From contig CAMYOL010000034.1 of the NCBI GenBank assembly GCA_947260005.1, forward strand, positions 39,517-103,516: a DNA stretch of 64,000 nucleotides, read 5' to 3'. The stretch is from an uncultured Ectothiorhodospiraceae bacterium. GTDB taxonomy: Bacteria > Pseudomonadota > Gammaproteobacteria > UBA6429 > Thiohalophilaceae. The position numbers and the translations under genes were made by a program. Below, in pieces: positions 38,115 to 48,288 of this stretch; positions within the stretch are counted from its first letter, which is position 1; every line of letters begins with the position of its first letter. The notes below the pieces were generated by a model. It was not told the DNA's origin. It was given only the letters and a program-made list of their open reading frames with translations, and searched no databases.

Positions 38115-38615
38115 TTACTTTGGTAGGTAAACAACTTTTGTTTTTGATACGCGATCTCGCCAATTATTCGGGATGTGATCGAACACAGTCCAGGCAACGG
38201 CAATCATAAATAGAAGCCAGTTTGGAAATACGCTTAAAAAAGGAATTTCACGGTAGTTTCCTGCTACCTGGATGACAAGAAACCAATTAAACCACATCGG
38301 TAAACTAAGTAGGTAACGTATCAAAGCGGATGTCCAACAAACAGGCCGGTCGTCTTGTTTTAACAATTTAATATGCCAGGCACGCATGCCCAAGGTTTGC
38401 CCACCATGTGTCCAGAACCAACCGAAAAAAATATAGAAAACAATTATAAAATAAATCGTTAGTATTGGGCTAAACTCGGTTGCACCTTTGCCCGAGCTAA
38501 AGGGTAGGGTTAATGCACTAGAAACTATAGCTACCGCAAAGCTTAACAGGCCATCGTAGACCATTGCTGCGCCGCGTCGAAAAATACTGGCATGGGTGTT
38601 TGTAATATTTTGCAT
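38115..38615 (-). CDS. RDD family membrane protein
   Basis: About 166 residues from the ATG at 38615. A longer frame exists but starts inside the divergent DUF2173 gene region. RDD proteins have two Arg-Asp-type membrane helices; here SIFRRGAAMVYDGLLSFAVA and GQTLGMRAWHIKLLKQDD show the RDD-like charge pattern and the GMRAW motif. Four hydrophobic helices are predicted. The function of RDD proteins is debated (some are Na+/H+ antiporters). It is convergent with lptG. Confidence 0.83.
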   Translation of the reverse strand: MQNITNTHASIFRRGAAMVYDGLLSFAVAIVSSALTLPFSSGKGATEFSPILTIYFIIVFYIFFGWFWTHGGQTLGMRAWHIKLLKQDDRPVCWTSALIRYLLSLPMWFNWFLVIQVAGNYREIPFLSVFPNWLLFMIAVAWTVFDHIPNNWRDRVSKTKVVYLPK

Positions 38616-38689
38616 TTTATCGCTTGCTATCGTAGTCAATCTTATGGTGAACTTAGGGACAATTCTAAAGCAACGGTGGTTGATTATAA

Positions 38690-39046
38690 ATGAGTTTGAT
38701 AGAGGAATTAGCAAACCATTCAGGCGTGATGGCTGCAGGTGAGTATGCCTTTCGTGGCGACCGATTCAGTTATCAGGGTCAATTAACCGAAGAGCTTGCG
38801 CGCATGGCCTCAATTATGTGTCGCACCACCAGCATGGCCTTACACATGCAGGTTGATATGTTAAAAGAGATGGGACGTGATTGTGGTTGCGCCCCGGCTC
38901 AGGGTTGGATGGTAAAAGGGCAAAACTTTACCGTTTGTGTGCGAGGCAATGTATTTTGTTTTGTCGAAAATCAATCAAATGAACTCAACAATATAATGAA
39001 ACTATTAAATGAACGTTTACCGTCGCAAAGCGGCGAGATGGTTTAA
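38690..39046 (+). CDS. DUF2173 family protein, copy 1 of 3
   Basis: A 118-residue soluble protein of the DUF2173 family, with GVMAAGEYAF, a central helix with Cys44, CGCAPAQGWMVKGQNFTVCV and NVFCFVENQ. The fold by inspection is a short beta-alpha-beta arrangement resembling Roadblock/LC7-like small domains (weak inference). DUF2173 genes recur in sulfur-oxidising proteobacteria, but the function is unknown. The copy contains five cysteines; copies 2 and 3 have far fewer. The three genes are in tandem with gaps of 20 and -1 bases, suggesting an operon. Confidence 0.82.
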   Translation: MSLIEELANHSGVMAAGEYAFRGDRFSYQGQLTEELARMASIMCRTTSMALHMQVDMLKEMGRDCGCAPAQGWMVKGQNFTVCVRGNVFCFVENQSNELNNIMKLLNERLPSQSGEMV

Positions 39047-39066
39047 AATTACTTAGGCAGGCAAAT

Positions 39067-39408
39067 ATGAGTAAACTGGAAAAATTAATAAGTCTTGATG
39101 GCGCTTTGGCTGCTTTTGAATTTAATCCGAGTGGCGAATTACAGGCCTCGTCGATAGCAGAGCAGGCAAAGATCGAAAATGATGTCCTGGAAATGTTATG
39201 TCATGTCTGTGTTGCAAATGGTGCGATTGCCACGATGCAGGCAAGAGGTTGGGAAAAAATGACCAAGATGGAAGGTTTCTATCCTATTCAGGGATTCTCT
39301 TTAATCGGATTTGAATGGACGGTCATTGTTAATGATCGTTTTGGTGTGATTGTGGCCAATGATAAAATCGACTATGACGGCACTTACGCCATTTTGGATG
39401 AATCGTAA
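39067..39408 (+). CDS. DUF2173 family protein, copy 2 of 3
   Basis: A 113-residue paralogue of copy 1, sharing GALAAFEF, the mid-protein MLCHVCVANG (Cys45, Cys48) and the final GVIVANDKIDYDGTYAILDE. It keeps QGFSLIGFEWTVIVND in place of the GWMVKGQNFTVCV segment of copy 1. Divergence between copies is high, so duplication was old. It is separated from copy 1 by 20 bases and overlaps copy 3 by one base (TAATG). The Cys-x-x-Cys pair is the most obvious potential functional site. Confidence 0.8.
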   Translation: MSKLEKLISLDGALAAFEFNPSGELQASSIAEQAKIENDVLEMLCHVCVANGAIATMQARGWEKMTKMEGFYPIQGFSLIGFEWTVIVNDRFGVIVANDKIDYDGTYAILDES

Positions 39409-39740
39409 TGCTTAAGCAGCTCTTAGCCGAAGATGGTGTGATGGCAATCTGCCAATTTCGCGATGACGGCGCGTTGGTTGAAGGTTACGGCGTGCTAGAT
39501 GATGAGTTGCTCCCGAAGTTGGCTAAATTCGCGCATGACTATAAACGCATGGTGCAAGGCAATGCTGACCAATTGGCGATGTTTACTCAAATGAGTGGCT
39601 GGACACCGCCGGGTGGGTGGTTAGTTCGGGGTTCTATCTGGTCTGTCTGTGGGGTGAGCAATCTGGTATGTGTCATTGATTTACGTGAGACAGGCCTGAA
39701 TAACATCATGCAAGCCTTGCATGAGGCATCAAACTGGTAA
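39408..39740 (+). CDS. DUF2173 family protein, copy 3 of 3
   Basis: A 110-residue member of the same triplet: GVMAICQFRDDGALVEGYG, the helix with FAHDYKRMVQGN, then GWLVRGSIWSVCGVSNLVCV and the C-terminal LNNIMQALHEA, which is close to LNNIMKLLNE of copy 1. Its ATG overlaps the stop of copy 2, so the last two are translationally coupled. Copies 1 and 3 are more alike than either is to copy 2. The next gene, purL, starts 165 bases on, and its promoter probably lies in that gap. Confidence 0.8.
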   Translation: MLKQLLAEDGVMAICQFRDDGALVEGYGVLDDELLPKLAKFAHDYKRMVQGNADQLAMFTQMSGWTPPGGWLVRGSIWSVCGVSNLVCVIDLRETGLNNIMQALHEASNW

Positions 39741-39905
39741 TTACTTTCGGTAAAAGCTTCATTAGACATAGTTATTTGCTGGAAGAATCTCTCACTGTTC
39801 TGAGGGTTTTTGCTTTTCGATAGTTTTTCCAGCGCCCGCTAGCTGCTACCTGGTCGATCCAGTATCATTAGTGTTTCGGTAAACTCCTTCTGGAAGTGAA
39901 TAAAA

Positions 39906-42900
39906 ATGCTGCAATTGAGAGGTGGAATTGCCTTATCGTCGTTTAGACGCGGCAAGTTGTTAGACAAATTAGCTGGATTGAATTCGGCGATTACCGATAT
40001 CACGGCTGAATACGTTCATTTTGTTAAGACTTCACAAACCCTGAGCGAAGAGCAGCTATCTCGATTAGAACATATGCTGGCCTACGAACCGTTGATCGAA
40101 CCGGCACCTTCAGCCGCAACGGTTATGATAGTGACGCCACGTTTAGGGACGATCTCTCCCTGGTCATCCAAAGCAACGGATATTGCTCATAATTGTGGTC
40201 TTAGCTCGATTCTGCGAATAGAGCGTGGTATTCAATATTTTATTACCTCCACAGGTTCAATAAGCGAACAACAATCTGACATTGCGGCTTTACTACATGA
40301 TCGCATGGTCGAGACGGTCATGTTTGATATCGCTGAAGCACAAAGCCTGTTCCATGATGCCGAACCGGCACCTTTTAAATCCGTCGATATCTTAACGGGC
40401 GGTCGCAGTGCTCTGGCGAATGCAAATCGGGATTGGGGCCTGGCATTAGCCGATGATGAAATCGACTATCTGGTTGCGAGCTTTACTAAAATGGGTCGTA
40501 ACCCGAATGATATCGAGTTAATGATGTTTGCGCAGGCAAACTCGGAGCACTGTCGACATAAGATTTTTAATGCCGACTGGATTATTGATGGCCAGGAGCA
40601 AGATCGTTCTTTGTTTAAAATGATTCGTAATACTCACGAATGTCATCCTGAAGGTATTTTATCTGCGTACAAGGATAATGCCGCGGTCATGGAAGGGGCG
40701 ACCACGGATCGTTTCATGCCTGATTCCGTATCGTATGACTACCAATATTCGAACGAACCGATCCATATTTTAATGAAAGTAGAAACGCACAATCATCCGA
40801 CCGCGATAGCGCCGTTCCCCGGGGCGGCAACCGGATCCGGTGGTGAGATACGTGATGAGGGGGCGACCGGTAGAGGTTCTAAACCGAAAGCGGGTTTGAG
40901 CGGATTTTCAGTTTCTAACTTGCAATTGGATGCCTTGCCACAGGCATGGGAAACCGACCACGGTCGTCCTTCACGCATCGTCTCTGCGATGGATATTATG
41001 CTGGAAGGTCCGATCGGGGCTGCTGCATTCAATAATGAATTCGGCCGACCGAATATTTGCGGTTACTTTCGAACCTACGAAGAAAAGATAATGAGCTCTG
41101 ATGGCAGCAGCGAACAAGAGGTTCGTGGCTACCATAAACCGATTATGCTGGCAGGCGGTCTTGGCAATATTCGTGGCGAGCATATTGATCCGCAACCAGT
41201 ACCAGTCGGTGCAAAACTAATAGTGATCGGTGGTCCGGCCATGTTAATTGGTCTGGGAGGGGGCGCGGCTTCTTCAATGACAACCGGGACGAGTCATGAA
41301 GATCTGGATTTCGCTTCCGTACAACGTGGCAATCCCGAGATGCAGCGTCGCGCACAGGAAGTTATCGACCAATGTTGGCAGAATTCGGATCACAATCCTA
41401 TCTTATGGATTCATGATGTTGGTGCCGGTGGTTTATCGAATGCGATGCCGGAATTGGTACACGATAGCGAACGTGGTGGATCATTTGAATTACGTGAAAT
41501 ACCGAATGATGAGCCAAGTATGTCGCCGATGGAGATCTGGTGTAATGAATCGCAGGAACGGTATGTGCTTGCCGTTGAGGCAAAAGACCTGGATGGTTTT
41601 ATTCAATTGTGTGAACGTGAGCGATGTCCTTATGCGGTATTAGGCGAGACAACTGAAAAACATGATCTAGTCGTAAATGACCGTCATTTTAAAAACACCC
41701 CCATCGATATGCCATTGGACGTGTTGTTAGGTAAACCTCCGAAAATGTTACGTGATGTTGTGCACCATAAAGTTGAACAACAAGCATTTGACTACTCGAA
41801 CATCGACTTGAAAGAAGCTTTAACAAGGTTATTACAGTTACCGACCATTGCGGCCAAACAGTTTTTAATCACCATTGGTGATCGAAGTGTCACTGGCATG
41901 GTGACGCGTGATCAGATGGTTGGCCCATGGCAGATTCCGGTAGCGGATGTGGCGGTGACTTCATCAGGGCTTAATACATATTTTGGAGAGGCCATGGCGA
42001 TGGGGGAACGAACACCAATCGCCTTATTAGATCATGCCGCCTCTGCGAGAATGGCGGTGGCTGAATCGATTACGAATATCGCTGCTGCGCAAATTGATTC
42101 TATTTCTGATATTACATTGTCTGCAAACTGGATGGCGCCCGCGGGTCATCCCGGTGAAGACGCCGGTTTGTATGATGCCGTACGTGCGGTGGGGATGGAG
42201 TTGTGTCCTGAGTTAGGTATTACAATACCGGTCGGTAAGGATTCGATGTCGATGAAAACGGTATGGCAGCAAGACGGAGAAGATACCAGTGTGACCGCAC
42301 CGCTTTCCTTGATTATCACAGCGTTTGCGCGGGTGCAGGATGTACGCAAAACACTAACGCCTCAGTTACGCACGGATAAAGGCGATACCTGTTTATTGTT
42401 GATTGACTTAGGTCAGCAAAAAAATCGATTAGGTGGTTCGTGTCTAGCTCAGGTGTATAAGTCAATTGGCACTCAACCCGCCGACTTGGAAAGCCCTGAG
42501 TTACTCAAACATTTCTTTAGTGCCATTCAAGTGCTTTGTCAACAGGAATTGATTCTGGCCTATCATGATCGATCTGATGGTGGGGCAATGATCACCTTAA
42601 TCGAGATGGCCTTTGCCGGACACACGGGAATGGATATCGACCTGGATGTGTTTAATGGTAACAACATCGCCGGTTTGTTTAATGAAGAACTCGGTGCGGT
42701 TATTCAGGTTAAAACATCAGACATGGATAAAGTCCAGTCATTATTAAAAACTTACCAACTCGATACAAGTGTTACTCAGGTTGCGACACTAAATGACAAT
42801 GATGTGATTCGTTGTGTTCAATCCGGTAATACGATATTAGAAATGACTCGTGTGGATCTGCAACGCTTATGGTGGTCGACGACTCACCAGATGCAATCGT

Positions 42901-43805
42901 TACGCGACAATGCCGAATGTGCAAAACAAGAATATGATTCGATACTTGATGCTAATGATTCTGGTTTGCATGCAGAATTAAGCTTTGATCTGAATGAGGA
43001 TGTTGCCGCGCCTTATATTAACAGCGGTGTACGGCCCAGGATGGCTATTTTACGCGAGCAGGGCGTCAATGGTCATATCGAAATGGCCGCTGCGTTTGAT
43101 CGCGCCGGGTTTGCCTGTACCGATATTCACATGAGTGATTTAATTGCTGGCCGTACTCAATTGGATGATTTTAAAGGGCTCGTTGCTTGTGGTGGTTTCT
43201 CATACGGTGATGTGTTGGGCGCTGGTGGCGGATGGGCAAACTCAATTTTATTTAATTCTCAGGCCCGTGATCAGTTTGAGGCCTTCTTCCATCGACAGGA
43301 TAGTTTTGGCTTAGGGGTTTGTAATGGTTGCCAGATGATGTCGCATTTAAAAGATTTAATTCCGGGGGCGTCACACTGGCCCAGGTTTGTGAGGAATTTG
43401 TCCGAACAATTCGAGGCCCGCTTTGTCTTAACAGAAATATCAAATTCTCCGTCGGTACTCTTAAAGGGAATGGCCGGATCACGTTTGCCCATTGTTGTTG
43501 CACACGGTGAAGGACGGATTCAATTTAGCAATCGTAACGATAAGTCTGCATTAGAAGCCGGGCAACAAATTAACCTGCGATATATCGATCACAATAATTC
43601 GATCACCGAAATGTATCCGCTAAATCCAAACGGTTCAGAACAGGGGATTACCGGTGTAACTTCCGAGGATGGGCGTTTTACGATTATGATGCCGCATCCT
43701 GAGCGTGTGTATCGAGCTGTGCAACACAGCTGGCATCCTGATGAGTGGCAAGAGGATGGCCCCTGGATGAGATTATTCCGTAATGCACGAGTTTTTGTGG
43801 ATTAA
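39906..43805 (+). CDS. purL: Phosphoribosylformylglycinamidine synthase
   Basis: A 1299-residue single-chain PurL (E. coli 1295) that converts FGAR to FGAM with glutamine and ATP in purine synthesis. The N-terminal PurS-like part opens with [20 protein letters not shown]. The central FGAM domain has the ATP-binding [20 protein letters not shown]. The C-terminal class I glutaminase has the nucleophile Cys in [13 protein letters not shown] and the catalytic His-Glu pair in PHPERVYR. All features are intact. The start is ordinary and unambiguous. Confidence 0.98.
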   Translation: MLQLRGGIALSSFRRGKLLDKLAGLNSAITDITAEYVHFVKTSQTLSEEQLSRLEHMLAYEPLIEPAPSAATVMIVTPRLGTISPWSSKATDIAHNCGLSSILRIERGIQYFITSTGSISEQQSDIAALLHDRMVETVMFDIAEAQSLFHDAEPAPFKSVDILTGGRSALANANRDWGLALADDEIDYLVASFTKMGRNPNDIELMMFAQANSEHCRHKIFNADWIIDGQEQDRSLFKMIRNTHECHPEGILSAYKDNAAVMEGATTDRFMPDSVSYDYQYSNEPIHILMKVETHNHPTAIAPFPGAATGSGGEIRDEGATGRGSKPKAGLSGFSVSNLQLDALPQAWETDHGRPSRIVSAMDIMLEGPIGAAAFNNEFGRPNICGYFRTYEEKIMSSDGSSEQEVRGYHKPIMLAGGLGNIRGEHIDPQPVPVGAKLIVIGGPAMLIGLGGGAASSMTTGTSHEDLDFASVQRGNPEMQRRAQEVIDQCWQNSDHNPILWIHDVGAGGLSNAMPELVHDSERGGSFELREIPNDEPSMSPMEIWCNESQERYVLAVEAKDLDGFIQLCERERCPYAVLGETTEKHDLVVNDRHFKNTPIDMPLDVLLGKPPKMLRDVVHHKVEQQAFDYSNIDLKEALTRLLQLPTIAAKQFLITIGDRSVTGMVTRDQMVGPWQIPVADVAVTSSGLNTYFGEAMAMGERTPIALLDHAASARMAVAESITNIAAAQIDSISDITLSANWMAPAGHPGEDAGLYDAVRAVGMELCPELGITIPVGKDSMSMKTVWQQDGEDTSVTAPLSLIITAFARVQDVRKTLTPQLRTDKGDTCLLLIDLGQQKNRLGGSCLAQVYKSIGTQPADLESPELLKHFFSAIQVLCQQELILAYHDRSDGGAMITLIEMAFAGHTGMDIDLDVFNGNNIAGLFNEELGAVIQVKTSDMDKVQSLLKTYQLDTSVTQVATLNDNDVIRCVQSGNTILEMTRVDLQRLWWSTTHQMQSLRDNAECAKQEYDSILDANDSGLHAELSFDLNEDVAAPYINSGVRPRMAILREQGVNGHIEMAAAFDRAGFACTDIHMSDLIAGRTQLDDFKGLVACGGFSYGDVLGAGGGWANSILFNSQARDQFEAFFHRQDSFGLGVCNGCQMMSHLKDLIPGASHWPRFVRNLSEQFEARFVLTEISNSPSVLLKGMAGSRLPIVVAHGEGRIQFSNRNDKSALEAGQQINLRYIDHNNSITEMYPLNPNGSEQGITGVTSEDGRFTIMMPHPERVYRAVQHSWHPDEWQEDGPWMRLFRNARVFVD

Positions 43806-43810
43806 TTTTC

Positions 43811-44743
43811 ATGTCGTTTTCGACTTCTTTAGCCTTATCCATTTCCGGATTACATAAAACCTACCCAAAAGGTATTGAGGCTTTAAAGGGCGTTGACCTT
43901 GAAGTCAGCGAAGGCGACTTTTTTGCCTTGCTTGGACCAAACGGGGCAGGTAAATCGACGACGATTGGTATCATCTGTTCTTTAGTCAACAAATCATCCG
44001 GCCAGGTAAAAGTGTTCGATGTTGATATTGATCAGGATAATGAGAAGACAAAAAGTTTTATTGGTCTGGTACCTCAGGAATTTAATTTCAATCAGTTTGA
44101 ACCGGTCGGTGAGATTGTAATAAACCAGGCAGGTTATTATGGTATTGATCGAAAAACAGCAAGTTTACGTGCGGAAAAATATTTAAGGCAACTGGATCTA
44201 TGGGATCGGCGTAAGGATATTGCCCGTGAATTATCCGGCGGCATGAAACGTCGATTAATGATTGCTCGTGCGCTGGTACATGAGCCAAAGCTACTCATCC
44301 TTGATGAGCCGACTGCGGGGGTTGATATTGAAATACGTCGTAGCATGTGGGAGTTTTTAAAAACGATAAATAAACAAGGTACAACAATTATTTTAACCAC
44401 TCATTATCTCGAGGAAGCGGAGAGTCTTTGTAAGAATATTGCGATTATTAATAATGGCGTGACAATTGAAAGTACCGGAATGAAGTCTTTACTGACTAAA
44501 TTACATGCTGAAACATTTGTGATTAATACCGATACAAAAATTAAAAAATTACCCGATTCAGGTCAGTATTCTTTCAATCTTATTGATGAGACCACGTTTG
44601 AAGTGACGGTTAATAAAGAACAGGATATGAATAGTCTGTTTAGTTTGTTGTCAGAGTTTGATATTCGGGTTCTGAGTATGCGCAACAAGAGCAACCGTCT
44701 TGAAGAAATGTTTATTCATATGGTCGAGCAGGGTCAACTATGA
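43811..44743 (+). CDS. ABC transporter ATP-binding protein, YadG-like
   Basis: A 310-residue ATPase with Walker A GPNGAGKST (about 43-51), Q-loop LVPQEFNFNQ, signature ELSGGMKRRLMIARAL and Walker B LLILDEPTAGVD, followed by the H-loop TTHYLEEAE. The C-terminal 60 residues form the extension typical of YadG-like drug/polysaccharide exporters. It overlaps the permease gene by four bases (ATGA), so the two subunits form one exporter. The substrate is unknown. It starts five bases after purL and may be read through from it. Confidence 0.92.
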   Translation: MSFSTSLALSISGLHKTYPKGIEALKGVDLEVSEGDFFALLGPNGAGKSTTIGIICSLVNKSSGQVKVFDVDIDQDNEKTKSFIGLVPQEFNFNQFEPVGEIVINQAGYYGIDRKTASLRAEKYLRQLDLWDRRKDIARELSGGMKRRLMIARALVHEPKLLILDEPTAGVDIEIRRSMWEFLKTINKQGTTIILTTHYLEEAESLCKNIAIINNGVTIESTGMKSLLTKLHAETFVINTDTKIKKLPDSGQYSFNLIDETTFEVTVNKEQDMNSLFSLLSEFDIRVLSMRNKSNRLEEMFIHMVEQGQL

Positions 44744-45513
44744 CTTTAACTGAACAATATGTTGCCTTCACAACCATTGTCGTTAAAGAGTTTATGCGAT
44801 TTATTCGTATATGGGTACAAACCGTATTACCGGCAATGATCACCATGAGTTTATATTTTGTTATCTTTGGCAATTTAATCGGTTCGCAGTTGGCGCCGAT
44901 TCATGGCTTTTCGTATGTCGATTACATTGTTCCGGGCATAATTTTAATGGCAATTATTAATAACTCCTATGCCAATGTGGTGTCATCATTTTTTAGCGCA
45001 AAATTTCAACGCCATATTGAAGAGATGCTGGTTTCCCCGATGCCAAATTATCTTATTTTATTAGGTTTTGTCGGTGGCGGTTTAACACGCGGATTGATCG
45101 TGGGCGTTGGTGTTACAATTGTCGCTGCGTTTTTCACGGAGTTACAGTTTCATAACCCTCTCATTGTTATATTTGTCACTCTACTAACCTCAGTATTATT
45201 TGCCTTGGGTGGTTTTGTTAATGCAATGTACGCCAAGTCATTTGACGACATCTCGATTATTCCTACTTTCGTGTTAACGCCGCTTACCTATCTCGGTGGT
45301 ATTTTCTACTCAGTTGAGATGCTGCCAGATTTTTGGCAAAGTATTTCTTATATTAATCCTATACTGTATATGATTAACGCAATGCGTTTTGGGATGTTGG
45401 GTGTTAGCGATATCGACGTTACGATTGCACTTGGAATAATTTCTGGTTTTGTATTGATATTATATAGTTATTGTATTTTTTTATTGCGCCGTGGCATCGG
45501 GATACGAACATGA
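44740..45513 (+). CDS. ABC-2 type permease, YadH-like
   Basis: A 257-residue membrane protein with six predicted helices. The N-terminal VKEFMRFIRIWVQTVLPAM and the C-terminal TPLTYLGGIFYSVEMLPDFW followed by NPILYMINAMRFGMLG are characteristic of ABC-2 permeases (YadH). It is translationally coupled to the ATPase gene. With that protein it probably makes an inner-membrane exporter whose substrate is unknown. A repeat element begins about 56 bases after the stop. Confidence 0.92.
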   Translation: MTLTEQYVAFTTIVVKEFMRFIRIWVQTVLPAMITMSLYFVIFGNLIGSQLAPIHGFSYVDYIVPGIILMAIINNSYANVVSSFFSAKFQRHIEEMLVSPMPNYLILLGFVGGGLTRGLIVGVGVTIVAAFFTELQFHNPLIVIFVTLLTSVLFALGGFVNAMYAKSFDDISIIPTFVLTPLTYLGGIFYSVEMLPDFWQSISYINPILYMINAMRFGMLGVSDIDVTIALGIISGFVLILYSYCIFLLRRGIGIRT

Positions 45514-45569
45514 GTTATTGTTTGTAGCGTCTATGAGTATTTTGAATAATTTAATTTACTACTACCGCC

Positions 45570-45696
45570 GTCATACCTGAGGGCACATCTCCCGCGAACG
45601 CGGGAATCCAGGTCTATTTTGAATTATGGATTCCCGCCTTCGCGGGAATGATGAATAGGTTGCTAGGGAATGACGGGTGGGTTGTTAGGGAATGAC
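45570..45696. repeat. Intergenic inverted-repeat element with two direct copies at one side
   Basis: TCCCGCGAACGCGGGAATCC plus A (45590-45610) and TGGATTCCCGCCTTCGCGGG plus A (45627-45647) are inverted copies, each itself a palindrome, around a 16-base spacer. GTCATACCTGAGGGCACA lies at the left. At the right GTTGCTAGGGAATGAC (45659-45674) and GTTGTTAGGGAATGAC (45681-45696) are direct repeats. This resembles the small palindromic elements that occur between genes in many bacteria. It sits in the 226-base gap between the exporter and the FHA gene, and could act as a bidirectional terminator. Confidence 0.75.
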
Positions 45697-45739
45697 AAGA
45701 CTTAATTACAGATTTCGCAATTGAAAAATGGCTTCAATT

Positions 45740-46798
45740 TTATTGACATGAATAATAAATTAAATGCTCATTATCGACAGTGACGGCTTTACCTAAACTG
45801 ATGAATCCGGATCCGGCCAACGGGGTCTCTTCACCTTGCACATAAACTTCATTACCTCCTTGCGCTTTTACGAATGTCCCATTAGTACTTTGATCGATTA
45901 ACACAAATTTACCTTTACGATAAACGAGTTGAGCGTGGTGACGTGAGGATAGGTCAGATTTGACCATTAAATCGCAATCTTTTGCCCTGCCAAGGATATA
46001 GCCATGGGTACGAGAGCCAAGATCTTTAATGGTATTGTGGTAGGTAAGATATAGTCGGTGCTCACGATTAAATATGGAACGTAACCGTGAGATATCCATT
46101 TCCTCGGTCCGCAACGTATTCCCTTCGGTAATCGGCACACCCGGACGTTGGATTAGACTAATACCATGACTATCTTCAACAAGTACGTCCATAAAGTTGT
46201 TATCGCGCCGTAATACATACTTTCCAAATTCATTAAGTAATTCGTCACTGATATGGTCAACATTGAGCACATAATGCTCTTTTGCCAGGCGAGAAAAATT
46301 TTCTATAGTGATATGGATATTGGATTCTTCAAAATCTGATTCAAATTCAATCCTGACCGGAATATGCCCCTGGATTGATACCGTAGGAGGGGATTTAGAT
46401 GTGTAATTTATAAGCAATCCCAGCGTTTTTAATTCTTCAAGTATTTCCTTGGTCTCAATGGTATTGTCAATTTCCATTTCCAGCTGAGAATTATTTTTCA
46501 ATGAGAAAAGTAGGCTAATTGATTCTTTATTAATACTACTTTCGTTTACGAGTCGATAATCCAATTGCTGCAGATTTTCCAGGGACCCCATATCATCAAT
46601 CTTAATATTGGTTTGAATGTCTGATTCAATAAAATTGAGTTGTTCGATAAAGTCATGCAAGTAGTTATGAATCGTTTGCAGGCTAGCAACCACCTGCATG
46701 CTGCGTACCATGTGCAGTCCGCTTTGATCCTGTCCAGTTTGCTCTAGATCCTGACGTTGGCGATCTGCTTTCTTTTTGAACTCTTCTAGGATATCCAC
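45740..46798 (-). CDS. FHA-domain protein with long N-terminal region
   Basis: A 352-residue soluble protein. The C-terminal FHA domain (about 262-350) shows GYILGRAKDCDLMV, SSRHHAQLVYRKGKFVLIDQ and STNGTFV, with the Gly-Arg, Ser-Arg-His and Asn-Gly residues that bind phosphothreonine. The N-terminal 250 residues are acidic and partly helical (coiled coil about 5-60) and show no domain I recognise. FHA domains read phosphothreonine marks, so this could be a target of the Ser/Thr kinase encoded 4 kb downstream. It runs opposite to the exporter genes, and its neighbours do not otherwise suggest a role. Confidence 0.82.
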   Translation of the reverse strand: MDILEEFKKKADRQRQDLEQTGQDQSGLHMVRSMQVVASLQTIHNYLHDFIEQLNFIESDIQTNIKIDDMGSLENLQQLDYRLVNESSINKESISLLFSLKNNSQLEMEIDNTIETKEILEELKTLGLLINYTSKSPPTVSIQGHIPVRIEFESDFEESNIHITIENFSRLAKEHYVLNVDHISDELLNEFGKYVLRRDNNFMDVLVEDSHGISLIQRPGVPITEGNTLRTEEMDISRLRSIFNREHRLYLTYHNTIKDLGSRTHGYILGRAKDCDLMVKSDLSSRHHAQLVYRKGKFVLIDQSTNGTFVKAQGGNEVYVQGEETPLAGSGFISLGKAVTVDNEHLIYYSCQ

Positions 46799-46874
46799 TG
46801 TTTAACCTGATTTAAGATTTTCTCTAGCATATCCTATTTTATTCTGACTACCAATTGATAAGCGGTTAAATTGA

Positions 46875-47711
46875 TTAGTATCTCTTCAAAATATTATCAA
46901 GCCACTTCCAGGGCAAAATCAGGCGTAAAAAGGCAAATAGATAAGTCGGAACGGTTACATAGTAGCGTATTTTAGGTTTCGGGCTTTCCAGAGCATGTAT
47001 GACGCGCTTGAGGACAGCCTCAGGGGGTTCGGTAAACGGTGCTGCCGGTCCTTGTTTTTCGAGTCGTTTAACCAGGCGATGATAGAGATCACGATGTACA
47101 CTATTTTCACTATCAATGTGGGCGTTAAATGCTTTTAAAGCATTGGCACGAAACTCACTCAAGATGGGGCCGGGCTCAATCAAACTGATATGTATATTTT
47201 TGCTGGTATGGTTAACTTCCATTCGTAAGGTGTCGGTTAAACCTTCAAGGGCATATTTTGATGAGTTATAGGCACCGCGAAAAGGCATCGCGACCAGACC
47301 TAACACCGAGCTATTTTGAATAATTCGTCCATAACCTTGTTGGCGCATAACGGGTAGTATCGTATTAGTTAACTCAAGCCAGCCAAACAGGTTTGTCTCA
47401 AATTGTTTTCGTAGCACTTCACGCGTTAAATCTTCAACCGCGCCCGCCTGTCCATAGGCACCATTATTAAATAGCGCATATAGGGTGCCTCCGGTTTCAT
47501 GCAGAACCTGCTTAACTGCATTTTGGATGGAAAGACTGTCATCCAGATCAAGTTGCAGTGCATTTAAGCCAAGTGCTTTTAGTTTGATTACGTCCTCTTT
47601 TTGGCGAGCAGTGGCGAACACCTGGTAACCAGCTTTATGTAATTCTTGCGCAACACAAAGGCCAATACCACTTGAGCATCCTGTAATTAGTATACTTTTA
47701 TCTGAGTTCAT
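46875..47711 (-). CDS. Short-chain dehydrogenase/reductase
   Basis: About 278 residues from the ATG at 47711; a longer frame to 47852 has no family counterpart. The NAD(P)-binding loop TGCSSGIG (10-17), the NNGAYGQAG motif, the catalytic Ser in NSSVLG and YNSSKYALEG with Tyr-x-x-x-Lys are all present, so the enzyme should be active. It belongs to the classical SDR group close to the DltE/YbbO-like branch, with a C-terminal extension of helical, hydrophobic character (LFAFLRLILPWKWL). The substrate is unknown. Confidence 0.88.
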   Translation of the reverse strand: MNSDKSILITGCSSGIGLCVAQELHKAGYQVFATARQKEDVIKLKALGLNALQLDLDDSLSIQNAVKQVLHETGGTLYALFNNGAYGQAGAVEDLTREVLRKQFETNLFGWLELTNTILPVMRQQGYGRIIQNSSVLGLVAMPFRGAYNSSKYALEGLTDTLRMEVNHTSKNIHISLIEPGPILSEFRANALKAFNAHIDSENSVHRDLYHRLVKRLEKQGPAAPFTEPPEAVLKRVIHALESPKPKIRYYVTVPTYLFAFLRLILPWKWLDNILKRY

Positions 47712-47974
47712 TCGATGTTCTTTTTCATTGTTATAGGTAATTGATAAACGATTATAATAAAAACTAAGACGCAAGTAATACTGATTTAAAGCCGGTAAAG
47801 ACGATGCCAACCAATATTCCAGCACCACTGATCGAGACAAAACTTGAGTCAATCTTTCTAATATTATTTACTCGTAGTATATCCACATCCAGCATAACAC
47901 TGATCATACCAGCGGGAATAATCCAGCTTTTTGTATTGGTGATTGCGGGATGGCGTGAACTACTGGGACGTGTC

Positions 47975-48169
47975 TCAGTGGTATATGAAGAACCCCTTTA
48001 ATGTGATCACCACCACGGCGAGGAAACTGACACCAGAACCAACTTCTAGATTCGGTACGATATGTTGAATCCAATCGTAGCCGCTGAGCATAGATAAGCT
48101 CATTGCGATGATCAGGATTGAGAGCAGATATTGGCTGGAAGGCTTGATATACGGCATTAGATCAGGCAT
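47975..48169 (-). CDS. Possible small membrane protein in a poorly resolved gap
   Basis: The 47712-48288 gap has no confident gene. On the minus strand a 64-codon frame from MPDLMPYIKPSSQYL has two hydrophobic stretches and ends TLKGFFIYH. This ending recalls prokaryotic cytochrome oxidase subunit IV-like proteins just before their conserved HFM motif, so it might be a truncated or frameshifted member. In a second minus frame a further hydrophobic stretch occurs (ISGAGILVGIVFTGFKSVLL), which supports decay but proves nothing. A plus-strand frame at 47804-48001 overlaps it. I give this low weight. Confidence 0.3.
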   Translation of the reverse strand: MPDLMPYIKPSSQYLLSILIIAMSLSMLSGYDWIQHIVPNLEVGSGVSFLAVVVITLKGFFIYH

Positions 48170-48288
48170 TTCATGATATCCAGCTGAGCACATGATCTGA
48201 AATTGCCGTTATTAGATATCGCTTATTACTTGAAAAAAGTCGACAATGCCTACATTCTATACTGTAATTTGATGTTGAGGTTGTTGCT

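Noticed and set aside
47804..48001. Plus-strand 65-codon frame in the gap after the dehydrogenase gene
   Set aside because: It lacks a clear ribosome-binding site and overlaps an equally weak minus-strand frame; the evidence does not favour it.
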